The position numbers and the translations under genes are program-made. Shown here in pieces: positions 25,701 through 37,819 of a stretch of 64,000 nucleotides of DNA; positions within the stretch are counted from its first letter, which is position 1; each line of letters begins with the position of its first letter. Origin of the DNA: Ancylostoma caninum. Taxonomy: Eukaryota; Nematoda; Chromadorea; Rhabditida; Ancylostomatidae. The DNA is taken from NCBI GenBank assembly GCA_037903475.1, contig JBAJFG010000643.1:1364001-1428000 (forward strand). The letters are read 5' to 3'. Under the pieces are notes generated by a model, which saw nothing but the letters and a program-made list of their open reading frames with translations, was not told the DNA's origin and did no database searches.

Positions 25701-28700
25701 CTCTAGCCTGGAGGACGGCAAAGGACACTGTCAAGTAGTCAGACACTCAATTGTCAGTATCCGAGGGATATCGTATTTATGGATTTGCTTGTCGACGTTT
25801 TCTACCGCTGCTAGATTGCAAATTCTTGCAGTTGAAGATTTTCGGTTGCACGTGAAGCGGGCCCTTTTCCACCGTCTCCTTTTCCAGTTGCGATTTACAT
25901 AGATGATAGAGACACGTGTATAGTTAGAATGTATGATATAAACTTTACTTTTGCATTATCCGAATAATATTATTCGCGCGGTGTGAGGAGAGCTGAAAAT
26001 GAAACCATAAGGATCCAGTGACTGGTGGCGGATATGCTAGCGCCCAGAACTAGGAGCCTCTGAAAATCTGAAGTCAGCCGTATGGGTGGGGTGGACAGTA
26101 AATAATTTTGTTCAGGGTATTTCACTTGCTTATCCAACCTAAAATTAGATTTACCATAGGATGCTATCGAATCTGCACCTTCATCGGGTTGCCATTTTCT
26201 TGTGTCTTTCTGTGCCATTTTCTTGTGTTGCCTTCCTCCCTCCCCTTCCCCTCCCCCTACACAAACAATCCTACCAGCAGCTACCTATGTACATACATAT
26301 ATGTCCTTACATGTCGGCTACGGTCTGAACCCTGTATACCTAGCAGTCCTGTCCGCTGTATTCCTAATACCGTTTCAGAGCTAATCTGAACCACTTTGGA
26401 GCAAGAATACTTTGGCTAATCGTCTAGAAGGAGGTGACTCGAGAAGGCCTCTCGAAGCCAGGTAGGACATTTTAAGTCCCCAATATATTACATACATGCG
26501 ATTTTGTATTTAAAAAAAGAAAATGAACCTGGTATTGAACGGATGTACACACATCTCGAATCTGCCATCGATATGTTTAATCTATCTCATATAACACGAA
26601 ACCATTTTGAGCAATGCTGATGGTTCAAAAAATTAGGGGCGGAAGATAGGAGGGGCGGCAAGCCTGTGCAGTAGATCCTCAAGCGAATTGCTAGGATTTT
26701 CCATACAGCGGAGAATCCCAGTAGTCTGTGGATCTCATTTTGTGATAATTTCCTGAACAACTGTTGCGAAATGCTCCAGAGATATGTACCACTTTCATTG
26801 TCAGTTAACAATGTTGCTGGAGAGGTAATCGAAAGTATTTACACTACATATAATGCGGGCATAACAACTACCGGATTTCTTTTTTGAGTATTAGTAATAA
26901 TGACGCATCGATCTACTGTTCGATTACTGCAGAATTGAGTTTTTGTCCATTTCATATCGTACTGCTGTCAGAACCAATTCCTTTTCTTTTTTTTCTTCAT
27001 TTTCTTCTTTCTTTAACATATAATAATATTGATGAGTTACTATTGATTGTTGAGGATGACTGGGGAACACCAAGTTGTTTAAAGTTTAATTTCACGTACG
27101 TAATAGCTAGGAATGAAAAGGAAAACCCCAGACGATTCACTGCATTCTTGTTAGTTTACTGCCAAATGATAACAGTTACGGATGTGAATTAATGCTTGCT
27201 GCGTCACTGGGTATGGCTCCAATTGTAAACAAACAAATAAGTCAGGCGAGGTGTTAGCAAACTTTCTGTAGGCGTTGTCCGCAAGGTTGAGATGACTTTT
27301 GGTCCGGAAATGACAAAGTGTCAGGTGGCGAGGACATCTGTGTATATGGGACAAACTTCAGCTTTTGCATAAATGAGCGCAATTTTCTAATTATGAACCT
27401 TTAAATTCCTTGCTATTATGCTCCCAACTACGAACATACTATAATATATGGAAGATGTGCCACGCATACCATATGGAAGATGTGCCACGAGTCCTGTTAT
27501 TGTTTATAGTGTGACACATCGATGAAAAATAAAACAAATGTGAAACAACTGTCTGCTTTGTATAAACAAACAGCTGGGTGGTTTCAACACCGTAGTATAC
27601 ACTGTCTGAAGTGTGTATGTACAACAAGTGATAAACAAAACAGATTACTGTAAGTCAAAAGTTATTAAAGGTAATAGCGTTGTGGTTGTGTAAAGTGCGT
27701 GAAAAATCCTGAATTGCGGAGAAAAGTGAGAAAACAACTGCTTATCTCTAAGTTCTGATGGGATCAAGTGTGGTATGTACAGAGTTGAATAAGGTATTGG
27801 AATAGGGATTAGACCGAATGTTCGATGGTCGATATTCGATAACGAGCCGAATATTCGAACATTTGATAGAGAGCCCTTTGGCAGTCAGGTAAGCGGGAGG
27901 CTATAGTCTCCTTCTTCCTGAATGTCACCTTCGAAATGAGTAATCACTCGTAAAGGCTTGCGTGCGCCTAGATCTTGTTACTGCACCAGACTATGTTTAT
28001 TCAAAGGCACCGTCTCACCTCAGAACCGTTTTTTTTAAAATTTCTATGTGAAAGGAATCTCCAAGAGTTATTGACACTGGAAATGTGATTCCTCGCGGAA
28101 CTGCTGAGAATCCCATTTTCCAGCCCAGATTTTAGTGGAGTTTGTGGGCGGAGTCGGGGAGCGGGGGGAACTGATCACAATGGGAGGACAAAGTTTCTCG
28201 GTAGCGCCCTTCGGTGAGCGCACCTCCTGAAGAAATGTGTGCTTCTTGTGAGAACTACTTATCATATACTCCCTAAATGGATAGAGCATGCGCTCCGAGT
28301 GTGACCAGCAAAGGAGGGCACTGGGCGGAAATCTCGCAATCCCGTCTTGGTCCCGCCCACAAGCTCCACGGAATTCTGGGCCCTAAAACAGGTCTTTCGG
28401 CAGTTCTGCACTGAATCGCATATACCGTTGTGATCAGGAGCTCCTGGGGATCCGTTTCGTGTACAAATTTCAGAGCCCGATATGGGACGGTGCCTTTGAA
28501 GCAGAAAGTGGTAACGATGATGAGTCATTAATAATAACATGACCATTTTGTGTAAACAATGAATCACTGAAATCTCATTTCTATGTTGCTTTTCTAAATG
28601 TGAGAAGAACAGATATAAATTCACGTGTGTAAACAAATGTAAAACTGTTTACCCTTTCTTGGTGTTCTGCAACAACTACGATCTTTCCGTTGCGTAATCA

Positions 28701-30992
28701 TCATTGTTAGCATGTTCTTATAAACGATGAGGTCTGGGCTAACCATCCAGAAGAAATTCTCCAGTATATTCTTGCCCTTGGCTTGTCAGCTAACGCCTTA
28801 TTTTTGTAGGGACGAGTACTATGCACGCGTTTCCGGTGCTGAATCAAAAGGAAGCTAGCGCTTGTGTTTGACTTTAGATTATTCTTGATAGGACAAATGA
28901 ACTATTGTTTACGATATCTAAACCATATCAACCCTAACGTCAACAGCGATGCTTGACGTTCTTGACTTCCAACCAACAAACCATTCGTGGGGGAAAATTT
29001 GCCACTGATAACGTGTTCAGGAAGAGTAGGCACCAAGTGATGTGGAGCAACGCAGTCACGCAGTTTCTTTTTTAAATTCTTCTTTTAGGATTTTAGTGAC
29101 ACATTTAGATTTAAAAAAGTACGCACATAGAAGGAAGGAACGTTGTAGTAGCTGTTAAATTAGCATTTCGATGACAAATTCTTTGGTAACTAGTGTTGTT
29201 CATTACTTATATGTGAACATTAATCACTAGCAATTTTTAGTTTCTTGGCAACTAAGCTATTATGCGAGGGAAACTATAAAACATTTCCTGTAAGAGGTTA
29301 TTACTCGTAAAAAAAAAACTCGGAACCAGTTAATCGTTCGGCAGGAACTAAGCCATAATGCAAGCACTTCTAAGAAAGGGGATTTTCCACTTTACCCGCT
29401 GACTTCCTCCTTTTTTGTTTTCCATATGATTTCCTTTTATAATACCAAGGTGCAAAAGACGTCCAAAAACTACTGCGCATCTCGTATGCTTCACGTAAAT
29501 ATGTATAGCGGATATATTTGGGCTTGACCGATGGTCCAGCAGACGTGGCGTTGGCGTCGCTAACCCCACGTGCTCTCCACGATGCCTGCTGTGTATACTG
29601 TGTGACGGCGGAAGTCTAGTGTCCAATGAGCGGAGAATTTCCAGGTGTGTTTACCCTTCTCGATCATTGGATACGATCCGCTAAAGTCATTTTTGGTCTT
29701 TGAATTGTTCCTGGTTAAAGTCTTCACTCTATCATGGGATATGACGTGATACGGTTGAACTTATAGAACAAATCGCATTCTAAATGAGTTATATGAGCGG
29801 TGAACTCGCTACTCGATTTCGCCTTGCCGCCAGAGCAGCGCCTTATGGTGAACGCCCCAAAAATTTTTAAAGGGCGGGCTAGAAAGACATGGAAGTCACT
29901 CTTTAGTGGTGTAGGTTATGCTTGAACTTCGCTTAATGGTAGATTCTTCTTCCTGTCCGATTGGAGTCATCCCGCCAAGAAAAGATTGTTTGGAACCGCC
30001 GCAGTAACGTGCGACTATTGGTTTGGTGACCAGGGGAAGGTGATTTTTCTCAAGCTTAAAGTAGGTGAAGGTAAGCTTTCTTAGGTAGTATACCAAAGTT
30101 TAAAGGGTGGTCCGAAATCACGATCATAAAGAGTAGGGCATAAGAAAGAATTTAAGCTTGACAAGGAATATCATAATACTTATGTGTTTTGCATCAGAAC
30201 CGACAAAAACACCCCTTTATCGAAGTTATTGTGACCCCCTGAGACCAAGAGAAGGAAAAGCGGCCGGCTTCCTGAAAAAATTTGTCTTCAAGGCAGAAGC
30301 AGTCACTCTGGAAACAAAATGCATGTTGTTGCCGTAATTTTGGACCACTCTGAAGAACGGCATCGCAGCTTCTACTGCTAGCTTTAACCCTATCGTTGGT
30401 CGTCAGATGCTGGCGATCTGCTTTGTTTTCCAATATGGGGGGGGGGGGCATTTAACTAGCCGCAGGAGTATTTTTCTTCCATAATTCATCATCTGTCGAA
30501 GCCATCGTCTACAGTGAGTGCTCGATCTTGTTCGATTTCTCCTTCCTGAGAGGTTAGTGGACTTCGTTCAAGGTTGTCTGGAAACGAACTGATATCATGT
30601 TCGTCGAGCGGTGCACAAATGACACCGTAGATCGGTCGCTGACAACGATATGGGGAAGATTTCCGAAAGGCTTGTCAATCCCTGCGTAAAATAGGCGTCT
30701 CTGAAAAAAAATGAGCATTAGAAAAAGCTCAGCTCATGAGAAGATCACTTGCTCTTTCCGCGGCGTATGGAAAAAATTAGGTGCATGGGCTCTCACGCTG
30801 CTGTCCGAGTTCCCAAAATGACCCCATTCTCAAAAACTTTGGAAATCTGCCACCCTTGGCGCGAGAAGATATGACCGTAACATAAAAACCTAATGTCGCT
30901 GAACAAATACACAGCTTGTTTAACGACGATATCAAAGCGACCAGAGATGGGCGTGTGCCGATGTGGCAATGCGGGGGCGGATGAGACATTTT
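22785..30992. other. Long gene-poor intergenic stretch
   Basis: I find no gene I can support in these 8 kb. A few open segments with possible splice sites (for example 23617-23690 and 24727-24829) do not join in phase. 27811-27870 is a small TTCGAATA-type repeat. 28052-28460 is a foldback. A G tract occurs at 30438-30447. No RNA gene was recognised. Confidence 0.35.
28052..28460. repeat. Degenerate foldback element
   Basis: CCCAGATTTTAGTGGAGTTT at about 28123 is complementary to GGAATTCTGGG and its neighbours near 28370, and GTGGGCGG pairs with CCGCCCAC. Arms of roughly 100 nt are imperfect. The motif GTGGAGNTKGKGGG also occurs in the foldback at 25-451. No target duplication was seen. Confidence 0.5.
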
Positions 30993-31021
30993 TGATAAGC
31001 AAACACGCGCGCGCATATAAA
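30993..31021 (+). promoter_or_regulatory. GATA site and TATA box of the secreted-protein gene
   Basis: TGATAAG at 30993-30999 matches the WGATAR site used by intestinal GATA factors of the ELT-2 type. TATAAA at 31016-31021 lies 48 nt before the ATG at 31070. Together they suggest a strong, perhaps intestinal, promoter. The expression site is inference. Confidence 0.55.
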
Positions 31022-31069
31022 TTCGGTCGTTAGCATCATTAGGAGCAACATCACTTGCTACAGTACATC

Positions 31070-33164
31070 ATGAACAAGCTCGCTGTCCTCCTCGCCATCG
31101 CCCTTCTCGCCGTCGCCTTCGCCAAGCCGCACAAGAAGGACAGCGGCAGCGATGAGAGCAAGGAAAAGAAGGACAAACACAAGGATCACAAGGTTTGCTT
31201 TGTTTCAACATTTTTTTATTATGGAGTGAGCAGTCATACCAGATTCTCTCCAGCTATGACGGTGATAAATTGCTGCTCTTTTTCATAATGATAACGAGAA
31301 GATAGTATGAACTTAAATTTACATGAAGCTATACTCGCGGTCATCCTGATTCAATGCTGTTTTCTTTCCGGCCGTATCACTATGTCTTCACGCATCCCTA
31401 ACGCGAGCTAATGCAAGAGCGGTTGCGTAAGCACTGATGCCCGATAACAGCTTCATTCATGCTCTGAATGAAACATTTGGAGGCCGGTAACAGTTCTATA
31501 CATTGATGAATGAAACCATCCCAGCCTTATAAGGCTACGCTCTCGCCTTTGCATCAGCTCGCTCTACTCATGCGTTATGATAAAGTGATATGGCCGCAAA
31601 CGAAAAACACTGAATTAGGATGACCATTACTATAGATATAAGTTTGACACATCTCCCACCACTTCTTATATCAAACAGCTGTAGATGATCTCAAGGGTAA
31701 TCATTTCCCCTTGCTTCGAAAAAGAAAGAAAAAGAATTGCGGAAGTCACAATTACTTGACTAAAACACTTATTTTTCTTTGCTTTCTCCTTTCCTCAAGA
31801 ATTGCCAACACATTGTTAAGAAAGCAGGCTAAGTCGATAAGGTTCTGCCTGCGAATCTGTCCAAAATATTCTGAAAAGTCTATGTCTGGGAATTTTTGAT
31901 GTGTTCGTTCTGGAAATAGGTCCAAAAAATTGAATAAAACTCTATCTAGGGAAGCTTAGTGAGGCCAATTCACGATACAATTTTTTTTGTATATCGATCA
32001 ATTGTGAATTCTCGTTGTTGTCGTGTGAAAAATAATAGGTGCCATAAGCTCCATCATTTACTAGATTGTGAGGTTTAAAATATTTTATCCCAACCGTACG
32101 TAGCCCGGCCAACTCCGAATTTTGTGTTCTGCCTGGACTGAGAATTTAAATCTCTCAATTCTGAAATCTCAGTCTGTTATAATTTCCACTAGAGCGTGCT
32201 CGAAGTGCTCAAGCCTTTGTAATCAGTGGAATTATGTAACAATGATGCTTGGTTTTGGAAGATAATGTGTGGATTTGTGAAATTTTCAGAATTTCCTTAC
32301 AGTGTGTGCGAAATTCGCCTCATTATAGAGCATTTGGCTTTTTGAGTGCATTTGCCGAAGAGCGCTGTAAAAACGAACACGGATTTTAGGGTATAGGAGC
32401 AAAAAAGAGCATATTCCCCATAAAAAATTATTTTTCATTTTCAAAAGAACATGATATTACAGGAAATAAACAGGGCGACTGTATATAAGTTTACTATATA
32501 TACCTATGCGGCAGTGGCGGACGCAGAAAGTGGGCGGGAGGGGGGGGGGCGTGGGAAGAAAAGTGGGGTCTCCGCCGTTTTGGGGACCCAGACGGAAAAT
32601 AAAATTAATAATAATATTAATTATAATAATAAACAATAAATAAAAATATATTAAAAATAATAATAAAAATAAACAATTAAAAATAAACTAACACAAGATT
32701 TTTATTTGTATTGTAAAGTAATTTCGAAAATTTGGCGACCCAATCCCCGGGGGGGGGGCGCGCGCGCCCCCCCCCCCCCCCCCCCCCTGCGTCCACCACA
32801 GGGTCAGAAAAGAAGTTTTCTAGTCCTACGAAGGGTTTGGTCCGTTTAGAAATGAGATGTAACCTTATGAGTAGTTCGCATGAGTTTAACTTATATTTGA
32901 TTTTGACAATGGAATCAAATTTTCATGCTGCAATGTTCGTTCCAGCACGGCCACAAGCACAAACACAGCAGCTCCTCTTCTGATAGCAGCTCCAGCGAGG
33001 AGGACCGCAGCACTCGACCCCCATCCACCACTGCAGGCACCCAGGAAACTACCACAGCCGTCGAAGTGACCACCGTCATCACTGAAGGGAATACCGGTGT
33101 GACGGAGTCTGCGACTGTTCCTGTTTCCGCGGCTGAGACTGAGGCTACGACATCGACGGCATGA
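31070..33164 (+). CDS. Small secreted His/Lys/Ser-rich and Thr-rich protein
   Basis: Exon 1 31070-31192 and exon 2 32946-33164 join in phase 0 to give 113 residues. The first 18 residues (MNKLAVLLAIALLAVAFA) are a textbook signal peptide. The mature part starts KPHKKDSGSDESKEKKDKHK, continues with an HGHKHKH run, a Ser/Asp/Glu stretch (SSSSSDSSSSEEDRS), and ends in a Thr/Ala/Val-rich tail likely to be O-glycosylated. No cysteines occur in the mature part, so it is probably unstructured. The His cluster could bind metal, and the acidic Ser run could be phosphorylated; both are inference. The 1.75-kb intron carries a MITE. The ATG was chosen because it opens the signal peptide and follows the TATA box. 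No family is recognised. Confidence 0.8.
32512..32801. mobile_element. Foldback MITE with long G and C runs in the secreted-protein intron
   Basis: Begins CAGTGGCGGACGCAG and ends CTGCGTCCACCACAG, near-perfect terminal repeats of a kind seen in hAT elements. The centre is very AT-rich (TAATAATA-type), and both arms carry long G or C tracts, with a GCGCGCGCG junction at about 32758-32766. No clean target duplication is visible. Confidence 0.6.
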
Positions 33165-33197
33165 AGAATTTTTTTTTGTAACGGATCGGGAATTATT

Positions 33198-33203
33198 AAT
33201 AAA
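33198..33203 (+). terminator. Poly(A) signal of the secreted-protein gene
   Basis: AATAAA lies 34 nt after the stop codon at 33162-33164. Confidence 0.7.
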
Positions 33204-34506
33204 TCTGTACTAATTATAGCAATTTTCACCGACTCAACACTATGAACTGGTTATTCCACGAAAGTTAACAAATCCTTCGCCAATGAGAATGATTAGTTGT
33301 TTACTAAAAATTGTAACCAATTGATTTTAGTAGCTATTGAGACTAGTTCGGGGGCGAAAATGAAATTTTTAAAACCACCAGCCTCCTTTGAGAAATGGCG
33401 GGGAAAGCGAAAGTGTAGACTTCTAGGATGTTTCTGGAGTTCGAAAAAGTATATAAGCGTTGGAAAACCCCTAGAACGGAACTCCTCATCTTGGAAGAAA
33501 AAAAACTTGAAAGTTTTGCAACAAAAAGGCTGAACTTCTGGAAAACATCAAGCTTGAAGGGTTTAGAAGTTGTTCCGAACACTAGAAAGAATGTCTCGAG
33601 AAGTGCAAACACATATAATCTTGGAGGGGGTATCAATTCCCCCCCCCCTCCTCCCCCCTTTCCAAAAAATGATTTGATTGATGGTGCTGAATATGATTTG
33701 GGTAAAGAGGGGAATCCTAGGGAAGCTAAACTTTTGGGGGATTTTAATAAGTTTTATCTTTAGCATAGACGCATTACGTTTTTGAAAAGCAACCGATACG
33801 GTCCACGTAGAGTATAGTACATGCTTTGGATCATCGTCACTATAGTCTGTTTCGCCAGCGATGATAGTTGAGTACCCGTGCACACTGTCTGTTTTTCTCT
33901 GCACCCTTGGGAGAGATTCCAGGAACATAATTGCATTAGTTGACATGCTACTCAAAGGAGGGCTTTTTTTCAAAAATTCATGGAGATAAAAACTTAAATC
34001 AAAGTCACATCTCCTGAAAATGTGTGTCGGGGCCGATAACTTCAGGTTGAAGAGCTCCTGTGAGCAGATTTATTTTGACTGAGAAGACCTCATTTTTTCT
34101 TTTGTTTGAAAGAAAGAAAAATTAGTGTACGAGAGTTGTCTGCCCAAGAAGGTAAAATAATTCCAGAAGCATTGTTCAGTCACTTATGGCCCATCTTGCA
34201 CATACATATATGGGTTTTGACAACATTTCATTTTTTAGAGCATTTTATTTCAACATTCAACACAACAGTTGAGCCATGTGGGAGATGTTCCACGACCGGT
34301 CATAGGTTAGTGCGGATTCGGTGTGAATAACACTCTTGTCGTGCACAATCGTTGCTAAAATTAGTGACAGTTATCAGCCAAATGCGTCTGGTAAATACAT
34401 ACGTCTGCTGAAAATTTAAGTTCAAAGTGGATTTCACAACGTGGAGAACACTGCAATGGTTCCGTGGCATTTAATTCAATCGGTTGTACTCTTAGTCTGT
34501 AGAAGA
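33204..34506. other. Intergenic, no feature recognised
   Basis: Contains a C/T tract at 33640-33660 and short open frames without known similarity. No gene or RNA could be supported. Confidence 0.3.
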
Positions 34507-34516
34507 GAATAAATAG
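34507..34516 (+). promoter_or_regulatory. Core promoter motif of cluster gene A
   Basis: GAATAAATAG, 42 nt before the ATG. The same motif precedes B, D, L, G and I. Confidence 0.5.
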
Positions 34517-34558
34517 ATGCACGAAATGGGCTCCAGCACTCATCCAGCAAAGATCTCT

Positions 34559-35384
34559 ATGAACGCTCTTGTTATTGTAAGTTTCTTTCTATTACTCCAT
34601 GTTCACACTTTGTTCTAAGGAAATTTCAGCTTCTATCAGTCATAACGGTTTCGGAAAGCGTCTACATACAAAAAACACACAGTTGCCGCCAACTGGGCGA
34701 TTATGCATTCCGTTCCAAATTAAGAGATCGCATGGCAACTGGAATCATGTTTTACCAGGGCAAAATAGCCTGGAGCACGACAAGGGTGGGTCTTTTGAGG
34801 GCATTTTTTCACAGATTTTTTGCCGTTATAAGAAGTGGAACCCAGTTACTCTCTTAGAAAAGACTAAGGATGAAAAAGTTGTTTTTTCCTTCAGAATGCT
34901 TTCAACTTCCGCCTACAGTGCCAACTTACAGTAATTCAAGCACCAGACAAACCAATTGGCTGATCTTTAAGGTGTATTTATGCGCTCTGGAGGGAATGGC
35001 TGGACTAATTTTGGAAAATCCATACAAACCGGTGAACTGCATCATCGATCTCGGAATATTTCCACTTATTTTTGAAAGGTACTCATTCCGTCTGCTTCTT
35101 TTACGTTCGTTTTGCTTCGTGAGGAACAAGTTACTCGCTCTGAAAATTCAGCGATGGAACACACAGTGATTCATTGTATGTCTCCAAAGAAGCTCTCCAA
35201 GCCATGAAGCCACACATGCCTTCTGTAGGCGATAACTTTGCTTTCTTCCTGGCGATCACATGAGGTAAATCGTGTTTGGTTTCAGTTGTCGGTTGCAACA
35301 GGCTTTGGATGCAATTCCGTGGTGGAGGATCGTAAGCACAAGTATTTGTGCCTTTTCAAGTTGGATATGGAGATCTCTAGATAA
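34559..35384 (+). CDS. Cluster gene A: secreted divergent ASP/CAP-like protein, intact
   Basis: Exons 34559-34576, 34630-34785, 34972-35078, 35152-35224, 35286-35384 give 150 residues with phases 0,0,2,0. The product opens with a signal peptide (MNALVILLSVITVSESV), then HSCRQLGDYAFRSKLRD, the core VYLCALEGMAGLILENP...VNC, and the end TGFGCN...HKYLCLFK. The Y-x-C-x-LE-x-x-A core followed by C, and the end GC-x12-C-x-F, match the first helix and last strand of hookworm ASPs (CAP/SCP-TAPS proteins), but the central His/Glu region is not recognisable. It would therefore be an ASP-related (ASPR-like) family member. In-frame upstream ATGs at 34517 and 34526 exist; the start used puts the signal peptide first. 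The acceptor of exon 3 is AAG. Confidence 0.75.
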
Positions 35385-35484
35385 TCATTAAAAGCTTAGA
35401 CAGACTTATTTTTGATGGTTAATTTTATAAAATAAACACTTTGAAACGATTATTCAACACGTGCCTTTGCAGATAGTTACGTAT

Positions 35485-35746
35485 GCAAGAAGGGCCCACC
35501 GTGGCCCAGTGGTGTGGGGACACAAAGATTCGGGTCCACCAATGGAGAAAGAGCCCACCGTGACCCAGTGGTGTGGGGGATGCCAAGATACGGGTCCACC
35601 GATGGAGAACGGGCCCACCGTGGCCCAGTGGTGTGGGGACGCCAAGATTCGGGTCCACCAATGGAGAAAGGATCCACCGTTGCCCAATGGTGTGGGGACG
35701 CCAAGATTCGGATCCACCAATGGAGAAGGAGCCCACCGTGGCTCAG
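35485..35746. repeat. Tandem repeat, 59-60-bp unit
   Basis: The start of CCCACCGTGGCCCAGTGG recurs at 35495, 35554, 35614, 35673 and 35732 with little divergence. Each unit also contains GGTCCACCAATGGAGAA. Because most units are 59 bp, frames rotate between copies, and several frames stay open on both strands. I treat these as non-coding. Confidence 0.85.
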
Positions 35747-36917
35747 TATTTTATTTATTTATTTATTTATTTATTTAATACCAGTCATTAAGCATTTGAC
35801 AGGATGTGATAGGAACATGTAGGGATCTGTAACGAGATGCAGACTGTGGAGAGATGGTCGTGTTTCGTTGGGGTCCCCAAACTATAACATTACCCTCCCC
35901 TTCATATATGGCTTGCAGCAGCCAGCGAGCCTACGGGCGGAGGCTAGCTGACCAAACCCCAGGTTGCACACGTTTTACATATTTGGGGAGGTCCAACGAA
36001 TGAGAAAAAGAATCACGTCAACTCAGAGAGCTTTGTGGTAAGCAGAACAAAGTTTTGGGAATTCTGAATCTCCGAATTCAAAGAAGAAAAAAAAAAGAAA
36101 AAAAAAGGAGTAAGACGGGCGGTTTAAGGAAGGAGAAAAGGAAACAGAGCAAATGACAAGTAGAAATAAAATTACAACATGGCAACTTTAAAGGATGTAT
36201 TATGTATGGCGTCCAGCGTGAAAAAAAAACAAGCCGTGTCGCTTCGGATTCAGTCTTCGCAGATTTCCTCTAGATAAGCTGCTAAATGATTCTGGAACGA
36301 AATAGATCGCTTCCACCTGAAGAAACTTGGATGAAGCCTATTCCACAATGTAGGAGTTCTAGCAACGTATGAGCCTTTATATGCTCGGCTATTGGCTTTT
36401 TCGCTACGTACTCGGAATGAATGACCCCTGGTCGTTATATTTGAGGACGACAATTCGAAAATGTCGCAGAGTCTGAGGTCAATTTCTCCAGTAGTTATTT
36501 TGTACATTAGTCCATAGTCAGCGATTTTCCTGCGGAAACTGAGTGATTTTGCGTTTAACATTCGAAGACGTTGTTCATATGGAACATTTACTAATCCCTT
36601 GCGTATGAAACATCTGTATGTGAAGCTTTTCTGAACTTTCTCTATTTTATCGATGAGGCATTGCTTATAAGGAGACCACAAGGGGGAGCAATATTCCAGG
36701 AGAGGTCTAACGTATGTAACGAACAATCTGAAGAGAATGAGTGGATCCCTAGACTTGAAAGCACGAAGAATGTAGTTCGACATCATCGATGCTTTGGAAA
36801 CTATATCGTTTATGTAACCTTCGAAATCAAATTTGTCTGTGTACGTAATTCCTAAACCTCTGATTTTATTGGAACGATGCAAAACCTTCCCGTTTAAGGT
36901 GAAATGTGTGGAAAACA
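35747..36917 (-). mobile_element. 5'-truncated CR1-like non-LTR retrotransposon inserted in the tandem repeat
   Basis: The minus frame 36921-36250 encodes about 223 residues of the C-terminal part of a reverse transcriptase: KIRGLGITYTDKFDF, YVRPLLEYCSPLWSPY, IEKVQKSFTYRCF, EQRLRMLNAKSLSFRRK and LWNRLHPSFF. The 3' end lies at low coordinates, with a 3' UTR and an AAAT-type tail (TTTA repeats on the plus strand at 35749-35776). The 59-60-bp repeat continues on both sides, so the insertion post-dates the array. Clade differs in sequence from the element at 11 kb. Confidence 0.8.
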
Positions 36918-37500
36918 CCAAGGGACGACTCCGCTGATGGAGAAAGGGTCCGCCACGGCCCTACAGTGAGAAAATCGCGAGAACGCTGGTCCACTAATGG
37001 AGGAAGGACCCGTCGTAGCCCAATCGTGTGAAGAACATTAGGATACGGGCTCACTTTGGTCCGATAGTGTTGAGAATGCAGGGATGCCAGCACGCCCCTA
37101 GATAACGGATCCAGCTTGCCCTAACTGAGAGAGGAAGGCGCCAGAATGCGGGCGCTCAGATGGAGGAAGGGCCCGCCGTGACCCAGTGGTGTGAATACGG
37201 GTCCGCCAATATAGGATTGGTGCGCTGTGGCTCAGTAAAGTGAAGAATACGGCTCAGCCGACGGTGAACGGGTTTATTGTGGCCTAACAGTGAAGACGAC
37301 GCCAGAATACGGATCCACCGATGGAGGAAAGCCCGCTGCGGCCCACTGTGGAAAACACTCGAATACGATTTCGCTTTGGTCCAATAGTGTGGGGAACGGC
37401 AGGATACAGTTCCTCCGATGGAGGACGAGTCTGTGATTGCCCGGTAGTGAGGAATACGCACGAATACGCCATACAGTGAAGAACGGACTTCTCATACTCA
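36918..37500. repeat. Degenerate continuation of the 59-60-bp tandem repeat
   Basis: Phrases such as GATGGAGAAAGGGTCCGCC, GATGGAGGAAGGGCCCGCC and GATACGGGTCCGCCAAT recur at irregular spacing. This is the same unit as at 35485-35746 but strongly diverged, with length changes. Confidence 0.7.
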
Positions 37501-37777
37501 TACTCAACTCATAAGAAGGACTTCATGTTTGGGCTAATTTAAAGATTGGTTCTACTTCTTTATCAATTTTCTAGATGTTTGGCGAGTGCGAAGCTTTTGC
37601 ACATGTCCCAAGTGACTGCCCACCCCACATTCTAGCGTCCCGAAGGGGCGCTAGTGCAATTAAGGTGCAGGACAACTCGAAATACTAGCAGATGGGGAAC
37701 ATTTTTTGTGTCGTGCAGTGCTACACTTCCCAGACAGTTAACTGAATCGGGTGTTCAGTGAATCACCATAGACAAAT

Positions 37778-37787
37778 GAATAAATAG
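37778..37787 (+). promoter_or_regulatory. Core promoter motif of cluster gene B
   Basis: GAATAAATAG, 32 nt before the ATG at 37820. Confidence 0.5.
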
Positions 37788-37819
37788 GAATACATTAGAC
37801 GTTCAGTCATTCACTAAGC

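Noticed and set aside
35425..35822. Overlapping long open frames on both strands
   Set aside because: They are produced by the 59-60-bp tandem repeat, not by a gene.
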